A program made the translations under genes and the position numbers. A stretch of 64,000 nt of DNA from Xiphias gladius (lineage: Eukaryota > Chordata > Actinopteri > Istiophoriformes > Xiphiidae), in assembly GCF_016859285.1 (NCBI RefSeq), contig NC_053412.1, positions 4,894,289 to 4,958,288 of the forward strand, read 5' to 3'. Positions 13,534 to 27,400 of this stretch are shown one piece after another; positions within the stretch are counted from its first letter, which is position 1, and each line of letters begins with the position of its first letter. Under the pieces are notes generated by a model. It was not told the DNA's origin. It did no database searches and saw only the letters and a list, made by a program, of their open reading frames with translations.

Positions 13534-16500
13534 ATGGCTGTATCTCACACTGGCCAGTCCTCCCTGGTACACAGCTTGGCCACACTCCTCCGGAATGACG
13601 GTAAGGTGACACTCGCTCCGTCCCAAACGTGGATAAGTATCAAATCTGTCTGAGTGACAGAAGGGTTGCGTCAAGTGTGTCAGGGGGTGCAAGTCACCCC
13701 GGTCCAATGTGCCTGTGCCTGTGCCCCCTCCTGTGTTTACTCACTTATTGAGACGGTGTGAGCAACAGGCTGCTTTGGTCCTGCTTGGATGTCGCACGGA
13801 GATATATACGTGATCACATATGGAATCATCTCATATGCAAAATGGATAGGGGTTTTGCCGATGTACTCTTTATTCAGTTCAAACGCTAAGTGTCCCCAGC
13901 TGTTAGTTTATAGCCTGAGCTCAGTTGTTTTGCAACCTTGTAAACTCAAACTTAAATTTGTCAGCTCCACCGATATTGGACAAGGATAACATTCCAAGGG
14001 TATTGGAGTAATCCCTCTAGCCTCAACACAAATTTTTACAAAGTCCATGTTTGCTCGTCCCATCATTTCTGTAAATGATCTAAAGAAAACTCACTTTGTG
14101 TCATGTAACATTTTTTGATATTCGTATTTATCTGAAAAACTGATCATTGATCTCCGTCAGGCAAAGGCCTGCTGCCTTTGTTTTGTCCTTTACCTTTTTT
14201 ATTCGTACAGGGTATCATTTTCTTATGCACCGGTCCACCAGGCATGCATTTTACAACACTTAGTTTGATCTTGTAATTTCAGATCATTCTTGTAATAACT
14301 ATAAATATCTAACATCGAATGATTTGCCATGGATCGAAATTTGCTGCTAGATTCCTTTGAATTAATCGAGTTGCCTTTTCTACCCTCTAGGTGACTTGGT
14401 ACTGGACGGCAGCAGCACACTGACCTTGCCAGCAGCCAGCTTGCAGCACCTCACCAGGCTCTTTGAGCAGTACTTGCTGTCCAGGAGCCAGCAGCACGGT
14501 TTCCTGGCACTGCCCTCCCATCCTGCGGACACCACTTCCCTGCTGCAGCTGCAGTTCCTTTTCGACATCCTGCAGAAGACCATCTCCCTCAAGGTGGATT
14601 TTCTGACGTGTTTTTAAAAAAAAAAAAAAAATTTAAAAAGTCTCATAAAGTCTCATGGGCAAAAGGCCTCTCTAAAACTTCCCAAGTGGATACTTCTCCA
14701 CTTGAGAACTCTGGAGAGCTGCTGAACTTTTTGCATTATTTAGGATTTTTATGGGGCCAGGATCCACAAAAAAGGGTCAGATGTTTTCCAGGAGGCCTGC
14801 TTTGACATGGAAAAAGTTTTTATCTCAGTTGTATGGATACAATTCCTTACCAAAATCACAAGTAGAGACAATTTTGTGTTTCTATAATAATGTTTTTGGT
14901 TTGTTTTTTTTTTATAGTTTTATTGATGCACTGGGATCAGTGTTTTCTTTTAACGCTGACTGTGTGTCTGGTAACAGTTTAATCCAAACATGACAAAATC
15001 AATAATCAGTATTAAAAATTGAATTGAATATTTATTTTATACATTTTTATGGGACTTAACATATCCTGTGCCCTCATAAATTTCTTATATTTGCATGGAA
15101 GATTGTGTGTTTTGCAGGTATGAATACTGGTGACTGTTGCTTACATACTATATCTATTACATATACCGCTGCTGGAGTTCGTAATTATGTTGTGTGCCTT
15201 CATTTTTAAATGCAGCTCATCAACCCGCCAGAGACCAGACTTCAGTCTGTGGTGAAAATCTTCCCGTTCAAGTCACTGAAGTGTTTGGAGGTATGAACTC
15301 TGACTACATTCATTCCTTCATTTTTTCCTCTGTCTCTTGTGTTCCATCCCTGCTTCCTCCTCAATTTCCATTACGGAACCTGTTCCCACTCTGTCTGTAC
15401 TGACAACATGTAATCACATTCATATCAACCCACATGATGTTTCTTTTTGGCTCTCTTCGTTACCAGCTGAAGCGAATCCCGCCACACTGTCTAGAGGGAC
15501 TCAGGGGAGTTTACTCCCAGTTGGAGGTCTTCACCTGCTCAAAGAGCCTAAGCTCCCTGGAGGTACTGTAGTTTACTGCTCACTGTTGTACATTTGTCAG
15601 CAACTGTTACTGAGTGTAACCATGGAATTTCTGGCAACAGAAGCAATATATGTGTGTGTTTTCTAGGAGTTGCTTTCTCTGTGTGGAGGCGACCTGAGCT
15701 CCGCACTGCCATGGCTGGAACTGCACACCCTTAACTTCAGCTACAACTCCATTGTCTGCCTTGACCAGTCACTAGTGAGACAAACATACACACATTCATC
15801 GTTACTGACTTATAAGCCAATGTTATCTTTATCTGACATCAGCCTTCTCCACTCTCTCTTTTCATAGAGTTTACTGAACGTCCTGAAATCTCTGGATCTA
15901 AGCCATAACAAGATTCAGGAGTGTGCTGAATTTCTAAAGGTAGGATAGGTACCACCGTTTGTGTAAATGTAATTAAACTTTATTTTTAAAATATGCTTTT
16001 GCTTGCTTGATAATCCCTTGTCCCACTTTTCTGTCTCTCTTTTATTTACCCATTGCTTTTTCTCAGCCCTTGGGTGAGCTGGAACACTTGAACCTGGGCT
16101 ACAACTGCCTGCAGAGGGCGCCAACGCTGGGCCTGAGTGCTCGGGCCAAACTCCTCACACTCATCCTCAGGAACAATGAGCTGGAGACTATAAATGGTAA
16201 GGTAGACTGATGTAGACAGTCAGATTTTCTCATCATTTTCTTTAGACACAGACAAACAATCCCTAGGCGGATCTGACATTCGGCCAATCCATTCACAGAC
16301 CCCAGAGAGGGGTGAGCCAGTGAAACTGAAAAAAAAACTTTAAAAACAGGAAGCTGATCACTGTGCAGATACACAAACTTAGGACTTGATCTGTTATGAG
16401 CAAGCAGACTTTCTCTGACGGTGACTCCCACCTCCCATTGTTTTGAAAGTTCTTCAAAACATTGTCTTGGATTTTGTTTAGCATCACACGGTGGAGCATG

Positions 16501-17404
16501 AAATGAGCTTACACCTGCCTGTTTATTACGTCTGAAGGGAGAAATTAGCATGAGAATCTAATCAGATATTTGAGCTGCAGGTTTCTTTTTATTCCATGTA
16601 CGTACATCTGTGTGCATATCTTGTTTATATTTTCCTGATAGCATGTCTCTTTTCCTGCATTGTGGCTCTCTCTGATTGAACAGGTGTGGAGCAGTTGTCT
16701 TCACTCCAGCACTTAGACCTGGCCTATAACCTCCTGTTGGAGCATTCCCAACTAGCTCCTCTCTCCTTGCTACACTGCCTCAGCACAGTAAGGACACAAT
16801 TGCAGGCACTTTTATTCTCTAAGGCTCCAGTATAGGATTTAGTGGATACGTTTATTTTCCTTACTGTAAGCATTTGCTTCATATACGGTGTATGTGATAC
16901 CAGTGCGCTGTATAATGTAATATCTTGTTGTAGCTTAATCTGGAGGGCAACCCGCTGCACTTCCAGAAGACCCATCGCACCTGCACCGTCCGACATCTCT
17001 CTCCAAAGGCTGCCAATCCTACAGTGAGTAAAAATTATAGAGAGATACATTCTGTTTTAAACTTGTAGAACGTTGAGGCATTAAATTATGATAATAAAAG
17101 TGTTCAGCATGGACATTTGTCTTGGACATCAGGGCAGTTAATGTATGAAACAGCAACCCACAGCAGCTGAAGACCGAAGCAGATCACATCAGGTCCTGCT
17201 TTAAAACACATTAAACTGAAATGGAAGCTGTTAAATTTCCAAAGTAGGCTGTGATCTTATAATATACCATTGCAGTTGTAGCAGTTAGCTCATACGCTCT
17301 GCATCAACAGGTTTTATGTCTTGAATTATCTGAAAGCACAGCTTTTTTTTGTTTCTTTCCAGCTCAAACTTGATGGTATCCCGCTCTCCTCATATGAGTT
17401 ATCA
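13534..17404 (+). other. stk11ip: stk11ip exons 1-10: N-terminal and leucine-rich repeat region
   Basis: Exons: 13534-13600, 14391-14593, 15216-15290, 15467-15562, 15667-15774, 15868-15939, 16067-16196, 16684-16787, 16934-17023, 17363-17404 (residues 1-329). Leucine-rich repeats run from about residue 110 to 300, with LxxLxLxxN-type units such as [44 protein letters not shown] and [11 protein letters not shown]. Exons 3-6, 9 and 10 are each a multiple of three and phase 0 at both ends, so one repeat roughly equals one skippable exon. This surface is expected to mediate protein binding. Confidence 0.9.
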
Positions 17405-20400
17405 GTAAGTTTCTCAATCGATATATAACCATTTAATAGGTAGACATACTGTATAGATACACCATTCAGCCAAAACATTAAACCGGTAAGTGGTTTTTAT
17501 ATATTTTCTTTTATTGGTGTTTCTGAGTTGCCCCACTCTCAAAGTTAGACCACAAACAACAACTCTCTTTCGCAGGTTCTGCCTAAACCAGGCCAACTGA
17601 TCATCCAGGTCCAGGCTTCACCCCCAGCTGCAATGCCACCAGAACGGAGTAACCAAGAAGTGTCCAGTGGTGCTGGGGAGCTTAGTGACAGCCTGTCAGT
17701 TGGAGAGGTGGGGGTCTCACACATTCGCAGGAAGAAATCAAGGGTAAGAGAGCTACTCCTAGATGTATTAAAATGGGCATTTATTGTTTTTTGTGACTTT
17801 CAGTTATATTTGCTCTCTGCAAACTGAACCTTACTCATAAGTCACTTAGAGTTTTAAAAGGAGTTTAACTCACAAATCCTTTTTCTTTACTTACCTGTCT
17901 AGACTGGCAAATATGGGCAAACTCAGTGCTGTGACATACTTTTCTTCTTCCAAACCATTTTGTGTTTCAGTGTAAGGTCAAAGTGAGGAGGGCCAGCATA
18001 TCCGAGCCCAGTGATACAGATTACGAGCCCAGACAGCTTTCTTCCACACAGAGTGGGTTTTTAAAGCATTTCTGTCCTATGTGATTCTACATGTGTGTCA
18101 TATTCTACCAAATATATAAATTAACCCGCTTTTCTCCCTGATTTATCTTAAGATTTCCACTCGTGGTTTTAACTACCAGCTGCTTATAATGTTAGTCACC
18201 AAGACTAAAGCTTTTTCAGCTGTTACATAAATATTTAAAACATAAATGTTTATATGTTGTTCCTCCACTAGGCATTGCCCTTCCCCACAAGCAGGATATC
18301 GAGCGTATGTCCAGCTTCAGGGAGCAGCTGGGGGAGGATTGGCTGAGGTACCAGCACCATCTAGATGGAGCTTCCCCCTCTGCCATCACCACCATTGTCA
18401 GCACCAACCAGCCAACCCCTCACCATCAGACTCTCCCCAACGGCCTCAGCATCACCACCCTATGTCCATCCACCAGCCCCGGTAAGCAGCCGTCTCCACC
18501 GTCCCTGGAAGTCCCGGAGATCCTCCCCCCTCCGCTTCTCTCGTCTGAACCCATTGCGGAGACTTCTGACGTGGATGGAGACCAGGAAACAGAGTCCACC
18601 CTACAGTGGCCCGGTCAGAGCACTCGACACACAGAGTCCACCTTGGAGGACAGCATGGTGGATGGTCAGGTGGTGAGCCAGGGAGTTATGAGCTCTCCTG
18701 GGCCAAGTCCAGGGTCCCAGCAGTCGGCTAGAGCAGAGAGCGGAGACATTAAGGAAGAAGAGGAGGAGGAGGACCTTGGAGGTAGGGTATTTAAAATTTC
18801 TCACATCAACCACAATTCCAGTACTGGTTGGATGCTTCCAAGAAAGGTTTACATTACTACTAAAGTCATTAAAATGTTCTTGAAGTTGAAATTCAGGTTC
18901 AGTTTTACCTCCCAAATGCTTATATGTATATGAAGGATCATAATAGACAGAAGTACAGTCAGACAGAAGATGTCAGATGAAAAGCGAAATCATCAAACAC
19001 TCCAGAACATCTAAAACTGGATCCTTGTCCACCTTAACTACTTGACCAATTGTTGCTAGAAGGTAAACAAGGTACAAGGTAACGAATCACTCATATATTT
19101 GCACTTTTAAGCCCAATAAACTAACACAGCATTTTTTCATAAAAATCGACTTTGCAACTCTTCTGAGAAAATTAATTAACACAAAAAGGTTTTTAAGGTT
19201 CTTCTCCTCTTCTGATCTCCTTTCTTCTCTCTTCTTTTTCTTGTTAGTGGACCTGTGTCACCCCCTCCTTGTGGGTGTCTTATCCGACAAAAAGGAGGAA
19301 GACGACAACGGCCAGGGGGGAAAGGGGAGGAAGAAGGAGGTGTTTTTGTGCATAAAACAGGGCCTGGTGCTGGAGGTGGACATGCAGCGGGGCCATGTGA
19401 GATGCCGTCTGGAGCTGGACAGCTTGGCTCGGGTGGAGACCACAGAGGCCGCGTGGACCCGTGGGGTAAGAGGAGGAAAGAAGATGGAGAAAGAAATGAA
19501 AGGATGGGACATATGAAGGGAAAGGAAAATTACCTGTGGGGCTTAAGGTTGTAGGAAAAAATTTTAAATGAGGACAGAATAACGCTCTAAGGAACTTTTA
19601 ATCGCAACAATGTTTTGTGTCAAAGTTGCCATGATTATGATTAAGCTAATTCACTAACATAATCCGTGTTCATCTAGACTAAGCCTTTTTTAAACTACAG
19701 ACTGATAATAAATCCTCAGCTTTTGTATTACAGTGCTAGGAAAAATAAAAGCAGGTATTCTGATAGGTGGCTGTTAATTTATTTAATCAGGCCTCCTGGT
19801 TATTATATGGGAAAACTCAAATGGATAAATAGGTCGAAATATAGGTAAGCAGAAGTTTGTGTGCATAGGGCTAACTGATAATTCAGTATTAGCATTAATC
19901 ACCTTTTTGTCGAATTGTATTATGAAGATATGATCATGCTGTGTTATCGTGGTACAAAATGATGGTGTGTGTGTGTGTGTGTGTGTGTATACATGTTTAT
20001 ATGTATATATGTCACGGAAAACACTCCCAAGAATATCGTGATAATTATTTGAACCGTATTAAAGAAAATATCATCGTTTTAAGAAGTTCACAGATGAGTT
20101 TTCTGTCTTCTCTCTCTTTGTCTCAGGATACAGAGGAGATGCTTCCAGCTGTGGAGCTTCAGTTCGACTACATCAGCAGGGAGAAGAGGAGGAGACGCTA
20201 CGTCCTGTTGGACGATGACCCTCAGGAGGCACTACAGGTTAATAACAAACACCCGCTGAGTCCTGTTGTCAGGGAAGTATTGATTACTTTCAGAAGCAAT
20301 ATTTGAAAAATGTTATCCTCTACAACGACACGAGATCACAAAGTTCGCACACTTGCAAAAGACAGATTTTTACGTGTCTGGTCAAGCTCGCACGGCCGCC

Positions 20401-23400
20401 CTCTAGTTATGAATATTGTTTAAATGTAAGCATATTACTGTTTGCTAACTAGGCTCTGACCGACGTGCTGTCTCACGTGGTGGAGGAAAAGCAGCGGCGT
20501 GACTCTGAGCTCCGCCCCAGCTGCGTTCACCTGCAGTGCCTTCGCTGCAGGTCAGAGTTTGCGCTTCAAGGAGAGGGCAATGAAGAGGAGGTGGGAGGTG
20601 GAGCGAGGCGGCGAGGGGCAGCGACGCTACCGGAGGGTGTGGAAGAACAGGACGGGGAGGAGCTGACAGAGGCAGAATGTGATGATGACAGCAAAGGTGA
20701 GAGCGATTAAAGACAAATTGACAGTAGTCTTCAAGCAACACCTTGACAAATAAAGACCTGAAGAATCTTATCTCAAACCTTTATAATGCTTATTTATTTT
20801 TAGTTTCAAATACTTGGTTTCCTCTTTTAAATACTTGTGTTGTCGAATTCATTTCAGATTTATGAAAGTTCCCTGCACTATTACGCATTTCCTTTCTTTG
20901 TTTTCATTTTATGTTTTTGGTTGATGGCGTCAATGCCTATTCATCAACAGAAAAACTGTAAATGTTCATCTAATCTACACCCAGTCCCTGGTGAGATGTT
21001 AAAGGCTGCCACGCAGGGAACAAAATTAAAATGTATAGAGGAGGAAAGCAACAAATAACAAATACAAGACAGTACACAATCAACATAAAACACACCAAAA
21101 AAAAACCCAAATACACTGCTAAATCTGTAGTACATAGCATTTGACGATAAAAAAAAATGAAACCTTAGCACAGCTTATGAGTGAAAAAAAACTTGCCCAA
21201 GCAATGTGATGTTTGGCTTTGGTTTATATCTGAATCTGTCATCCCTAGATGTCAGAGAATCCCACACACACACCACAGCCTTGAAGCTGTAAAGCCTTTT
21301 TCTGATCCACCCCTCAAACTGAGTCACGCACAGTCTCCGATGAGTCATATTCAGCTTCGCATACTCTAGACCCTCCTTAAAAATGAAGCACTAGACGATT
21401 TTAGCTTTTACTCAAAATGATGACCCTTCATTGTTTTTTTTTTTTTTATCAGTGTCAGCTGGCTTTATGGTCTAAAACTGGAGATAAGACAGAAGAGACA
21501 CAAGACAAGGCCACACATTTCGACTGGCAAGCTCATGCAAAAGATCTTTATCATTTGACGTCAAAGCACTTCTTCTCAGCTATCATGCTCCCATTGGCCA
21601 GCTGCACAGGGCTGCATATTTTCCCAAAACAAAATTTTGGTTTCAGATAGACTCAAGCGAAGTATCCCAGGAGTTATCTCTTGTCTTTGATTGCCAAGTG
21701 GCCCATTCCGCTGAGTTCCCACCTCTGTAATCAGCAGGAGAAAGATCATACCCTTTCGCTCCAGCAGCCACCTCCCAGCAGTTCCACCAAACCTGACATT
21801 AAGACCTGCTCTGGCATGCACAGACAGTGCGTAGGCTTTGTTCGACAACTGTTTTGGGGATTTCTTGAAACCACGCTCCTTTGTTAGCGTACTTATTCTG
21901 GTGCTCCGCTGAAATTTCAGGCAACAAGTACTTTTTTCATTCGCACGTGTCTGAACTTAGACATTGTTTGCCTGCGGGTTACAGAAATACATGCCCTGCA
22001 GAAAGGAAAAAAGCGTCTTCCTCACATGAACCTTGTTAGGGGTGAAACCTTGCATTATAGGTCATTTGGTTGTGAGAATCAATCAGCTGTCCGGATGTTC
22101 TTGAGTAGATGTGGTATTCAAGAACCGAAGATACAACCCTCAGATAAGTTTAACTTATACTGATAAGATCAACATTTAGTTTTTCTATTTTTTTATAGAA
22201 ACATTCATAAAAACTGCCAACTGACATAAAAATAAGTTACTTTTTTATAAAGCATGGATGACAAAGTCTTATACTAGGAGTAGAAACCCCATTAAAATAA
22301 CTATATTTCTTGATTAAAGATACTAACATACACTATAAGGGGTTTGTTAATTACAGAAGTAACCATTTGTACTGCAGTAACTGATTAAAGCCATGAAGCG
22401 GAGCACCTCCTATTCTTTGTCAGTGATTCAGATCTTTTCACAATCACCAGTATAGCTTTTTGGAAATAAGTTCCTGTATAGGTATCTTTTTTTAAATTTT
22501 TATTATTTATTTATTTATTTTTTTTGCAGGAATCAGTAATATTTGTCCAGAATGTGGCAGCGATCATGTGGTTCAGCTGGCTGGCCAATCAACTCCCTAC
22601 AGCAGTACGCCCATCCATCGCTCATCGAGGCCCAACAGTGAGGACGATCATCTCAATATAACCCAGAGCACTCACAGTGCCAATAAGGTCTGTCTGATCA
22701 GTTAATCACTTGTTTTTCTATCTGTTTTCCCTTTTGCTGTAATTTTATTTCTAAAGTCCTTTAGACGCAACCTTATTGTTTCCATTTTCTCCCTGTATCA
22801 CCACAGGATGACTACACAGATGCCAGCATTAGCAGTAGTCCCATCCTGGAGACTGCCACCACTACAGGAGATCCCACCTTCGTCACGGCCCAGGGAAGTT
22901 CCTTCTTCACCGGGGACGGTCCCGGCGATAACTACAGCATCTCCTACAACACAGAGTGCCAAAGTAAAGAGGACCTGGCTGGGAGCTACCACTACACCGC
23001 TACCGGTGCGACACCACCTGAAGTCCAAGCCCAGCCTACAGGAAGATCCACCCCAAACGGTGGGTTTTCCCTCTGTTGCAACTGATAGATTATTATTTTT
23101 TATATCTAAGCATTTAGTGCAGTGGTTCTTAACTGGGGAATTCTTAAGGTTGAAATTTTCCCTTAGATACCAGGTCAGTGTCCACAGATTGACTAACCTC
23201 ATAGCCATTGAGTTTATTTCCATCTGTCCATGCTGACTGTCAGTGGATTTAAAACCAGGACCTTCTTGCTATGAGGAGACAGTGGTAGGTGCTGCCCTTC
23301 AGTTTTAATTCGGTCAGTAAAATGGGCATTTTAGCACGGAAGAGCAATTATGGCCTAAAATCAACATTTTTAAAAAACAATTAAATGCATTGCCATAGAA

Positions 23401-24402
23401 GTTAGAAATAATTAATGCCATTTCAAGATGAAAAGAGGTGTGATAAGAAGACCACGGAAATACAACAGCTGCAGTGCTGAAAAGGATAAAGTTGTTTTTG
23501 ATGTTTTATTTTCTCGTGAACCATGCTCCACTTTTAGACCCCCTTCAGTTGGAAACTACAGCCTTAGTGAATAAAATGTCAGAAAACAGAAAAAGTCCAG
23601 AACGGTTGCTCAGAGCCAAAGGGGATGTCTTCGAGATTGACCAACAATCCAAGACCAAGAGATTTTTTAATTTTTAGTGACATAAAAAAAACAAACACTT
23701 TTCTCATATTAGAAGCTGGGACCAACAGACTGACACCTGAAACAGTTAAATTAACAATGTTATGTTGGAAGGATTGTTTATTGGAGGAAAGTCCAAACAT
23801 CAGTAAAATATAAATGGTATTTTATTAATCGATTCAAATTCTACAGTTCATATGGTCATCGTGAAACACATTAGCTGCGGCATAAACTGTTATCGTCAGC
23901 TTCATTGCCTTTCCCGAAGATATATTTAAGTCTTAATTGAAACTGAACAGCGATGGGAGGTATTTGGATCTTGTGGGTATTGGGTGGCACAGAAATCCTT
24001 CGAAAAAAACTCTCTGTATCTCTGTAAGACCATCCAATTACCACAACATCTGTCTGCACTTTTTAGATGAACCACATGGTAACTGTGCAACAAGACAGAC
24101 TGGAGTCATTACTTGAGGTGATGGGAGAGGAATGAAAGACTAAGAGAGGGAGGGCTGAGTCATAATAATAGTGTTTTGTGTCTTTTCCTTTTTTTGTGAT
24201 ACTGTAGTTGTGGCACCGATACCACATAATCTGTCCTGAAACCACAGTCTCACACTGGAGACAACTCATACTCCTCCTAAAACACTGCGTGACACTGAGT
24301 ATAGTGTCTTTTCTTGGTGACACAGTGCACCCATTGTTGTGGAGCAGAGCCCTGATTTTCTTCTTTCTGAAGTACTGCTTTGTCTCTAAAGACAAGTAAG
24401 CT

Positions 24403-24456
<54 letters not shown>

Positions 24457-27400
24457 CGTGTGCACGTGCGTGTGCATGTGTGTGTATACATACACTTTTC
24501 ACCTTTAGAAGGAATGTTGTCTGAAGGTACAAAGGCCTTTTTAATCTGATCTGTTTGTACTCTCTTCAAATGAAAGACGTTGGGTTTGTTTTGGCCTCTG
24601 CAGGTCCATGCCTTGTCATTTTTGATTAGCTTTAACCATTCATCAATGTTCAAATGACCTCCACTGCTGTCCATTGGTAGATTTATAGCTCTTAAGTGCC
24701 TTTCTGTGTGAGGGCTGTTGGCTAATGCTACGGTCTGCTGCAGTAAAATCTGGCTACAGTACAGCCAAGAAATATGCGAGTCTTCACATTGCTGCCAGGA
24801 AACTAGGGCTTAACTATCAATGCAAGATATCACTTTAGGGAATAAATAGAGTAGCAATAAAAGATTTACTCATTTTTAGAATATCAGCCCCAATTCATGA
24901 AGATTTTTATGAAATCCTGAAAAATACAAGCAATAGTGGCACTGGATTTTAGCTAGCTGGTAAGTGCTCTCAAACAACATAATTGGTTGGGTTATTGCGT
25001 TAGACTAGCAGTTTTAATCCTGATCAACTGTCGATATGTCTGTAGATGATGTGGACCTACTGTCTGAGGAATACGAAGCAGTGGACCACCGGCTGAAGCT
25101 GTTCTTGGACGTGGAGGTCTTTGAGGAGGAAGAGGAGCTTCACTCTTTCCTCAAGGTATGTAAGAGCGTATTACTTATAACCAAATATTCATGACTACAA
25201 AACCAACAATCAAAGTTAAAGGAATAGTTCCGATGGGAAAGAAAAACTCTGGCACATAACCCGTAACCGTAAGCTAACCAGCTGCTGACAGTAGCTTCAC
25301 ATTTAACAGAGAGACATGAGAGTGGCATAGATTCTCACATCCAACTCTCTGCAAGAAAATGAATAATCGTGTTTTCCAAAATCCGAAACTGTTCCTTTAC
25401 ACTTGCTTATTTTTTTAATTAAGAGATTAACAGTCAAAACTCTGGACTGTGTGGTTGTGGTTGGATCAGGTTTGACTGACAGTGCTGGCAACAAAAGCAA
25501 ACAACTCTTTAATTGTCATCACATTTTGCCCTAAATGTTGCTAAACTCTGATTGGTGCATGGACACACATAACGCCACCTGCCACTTTCGAACAGCAAGA
25601 AAGAAATGTTGAAATCTCTCGTGTGAACTAATCACAACTGTTTTTAGTGTGGCAGAAAATAATGTGTTCATTTAGGACCCCATCACTCATAGTAATGAGC
25701 TGATTTAGAAAAGAGCTTTCAGGGTTTTACAATGTTTGCTGGATCGAATATATTCAGGGAGGAAACGGTATTAATGTCAGAACTGAGCTAGTCATGGCAG
25801 CCCGTGACTGATCGCTCAAATTTAGCAGTACAGTGTTTTTTTTATGTTGCTGTTGTTGTTGTTTCTTTAGTGATTGCAGCTTTTAAAAGTCCCCAACTTA
25901 TCTCACCGATGGCTGAAAGATTCCAGCTTAATGGTTGGTGACAACTTGAGGACGTACAACACTTTCAGCTGCGGTTTCATCTCAGTGAGCCAAGATGAAC
26001 GCAGTCAGTAAATCTCCTGGGAGCCCACTCAACCCCACTCGTCTTCTACCTCTCCAGCTTCTTCGACTAGTTTTTGTGCCCCCCTGCTCTCACTCAACAT
26101 TTGATACCTCTTAAGACCTCTTTAATATGCAGTGCATCCTGGGGGCTCTTTGAGTCAGCAGGCTTTTGCTTTTCTCTGTCAGACACCCGGGTGGAGAGCA
26201 GAGCGGAACAGGACCAAGCAAGCCACAGCTGGAAACAGGAGGTCCCACGCCATTCGTTTTAGTTATGTTTATTTATCCAGTGACACAGGCCGCTCGCTGT
26301 TTCACATGTGCTTATACTTCTTGTGTTGTTTAAGAGGAAATAAAGAAGGATCTTGGTTTACAGAGCTTGTGAATATCAGAAAAACTGGTGTCAGCTGAGA
26401 ATATGGCTGTTAATAGTCAAACATTTGGATTTTATGACGCACATTATTATGCTGGAATAGGCAGTATTAAGAGGTTCTGTTCATACTGATTATAAAGAAA
26501 AAGGTCCAGTACTATACAGGAAATGAGACGTTTCCTGCTGTATATCATGTGTGCCTTTTTTCTTTTGTGTGTGCTCTTAGATGTCAGCTGTCAAATTTGG
26601 GGAACCAGGGGAGGTTCCCTCTCTGTTGGTGGTGTCAAACCAGCGAATGTATTTCTTGGAAATGACATCAGAGATGCAGTAAGTAGAGCAGCTTTACAGG
26701 ATACAGAAAGTCCTCGCTGAGTATGATTCTCTCTCTCTTTAAATCCTTAATTGCAAGAGTGCAACAATTCATTTTTAATTGCTTACACTGCATAGTTATT
26801 TGCATTCTTGCCGCACTATATATTGTGTGCAGTGTTGTATATTTTTTTCCATTAATCGTATATGTATGTGTCGGTTATGTGTGATTTTTTTTTTTTTTGA
26901 ATGAAAAGATTATATACGGTCAAATTTAATTTTAGATTTAAACAAAAACGTATTATTTTAATTAAAGTATTCTACAGCTGTGTCACCAGGAGCAGGTAGA
27001 CCTCAGCTAAAAGGGGAAGAGAAAAAAAATTAAAATACAGGGATGCTGAAGTGTAAGTAGGATTCGTAAGAGTAAGAGAGAGTCAGTGAGATATTGACAA
27101 AACACATTCCATTTTATCAGAAGTTTAATCAAATCCTGCTGGTGTGGACAGTGATTCAAAAGAGGGCGCCACACTGCAGTTAACAATTAGGGCTTATAAT
27201 GTTGGTGTGCAGCTCCACACCCTCCATTTAGGATGTGGATAATATTGCATAACCTGTCCAAGTTTCTGGGTCACATCTTGAGAACACATTGACCTCGATG
27301 TGTCTTTGGACTGTGGAGTCTTTTGTCCTCCTGCTGGTTTTAGCTCCTCTATTATTTTTTCGTGTCTGTCCGTCGCATGAATGAAGAGATTTTCTTCTCT

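Larger units (their letters stand above)
19248..22687 (+). other. stk11ip: stk11ip exons 14-17: PH-like segment and zinc ribbon
   Basis: Exons: 19248-19465, 20127-20237, 20453-20696, 22530-22687. The segment from [11 protein letters not shown] through LQFDYI and [17 protein letters not shown] has the strand/helix pattern of a PH-like fold. Residues C721 and C724 (CLRC, exon 16) pair with C779 and C782 (CPEC, exon 17) as a four-cysteine zinc ribbon split by an intron of about 1.8 kb. The human protein has the same four cysteines. Confidence 0.85.

Noticed and set aside
16099..16551. 150-residue minus-strand open frame
   Set aside because: Overlaps stk11ip exon 7 and its intron on the other strand; no recognisable domain.
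22798..23223. 141-residue minus-strand open frame
   Set aside because: Antisense of stk11ip exon 18, which has clear frame-consistent splice sites on the plus strand.
24063..24674. 203-residue minus-strand open frame
   Set aside because: Kept open by the TG microsatellite (His/Thr repeats) in an stk11ip intron.
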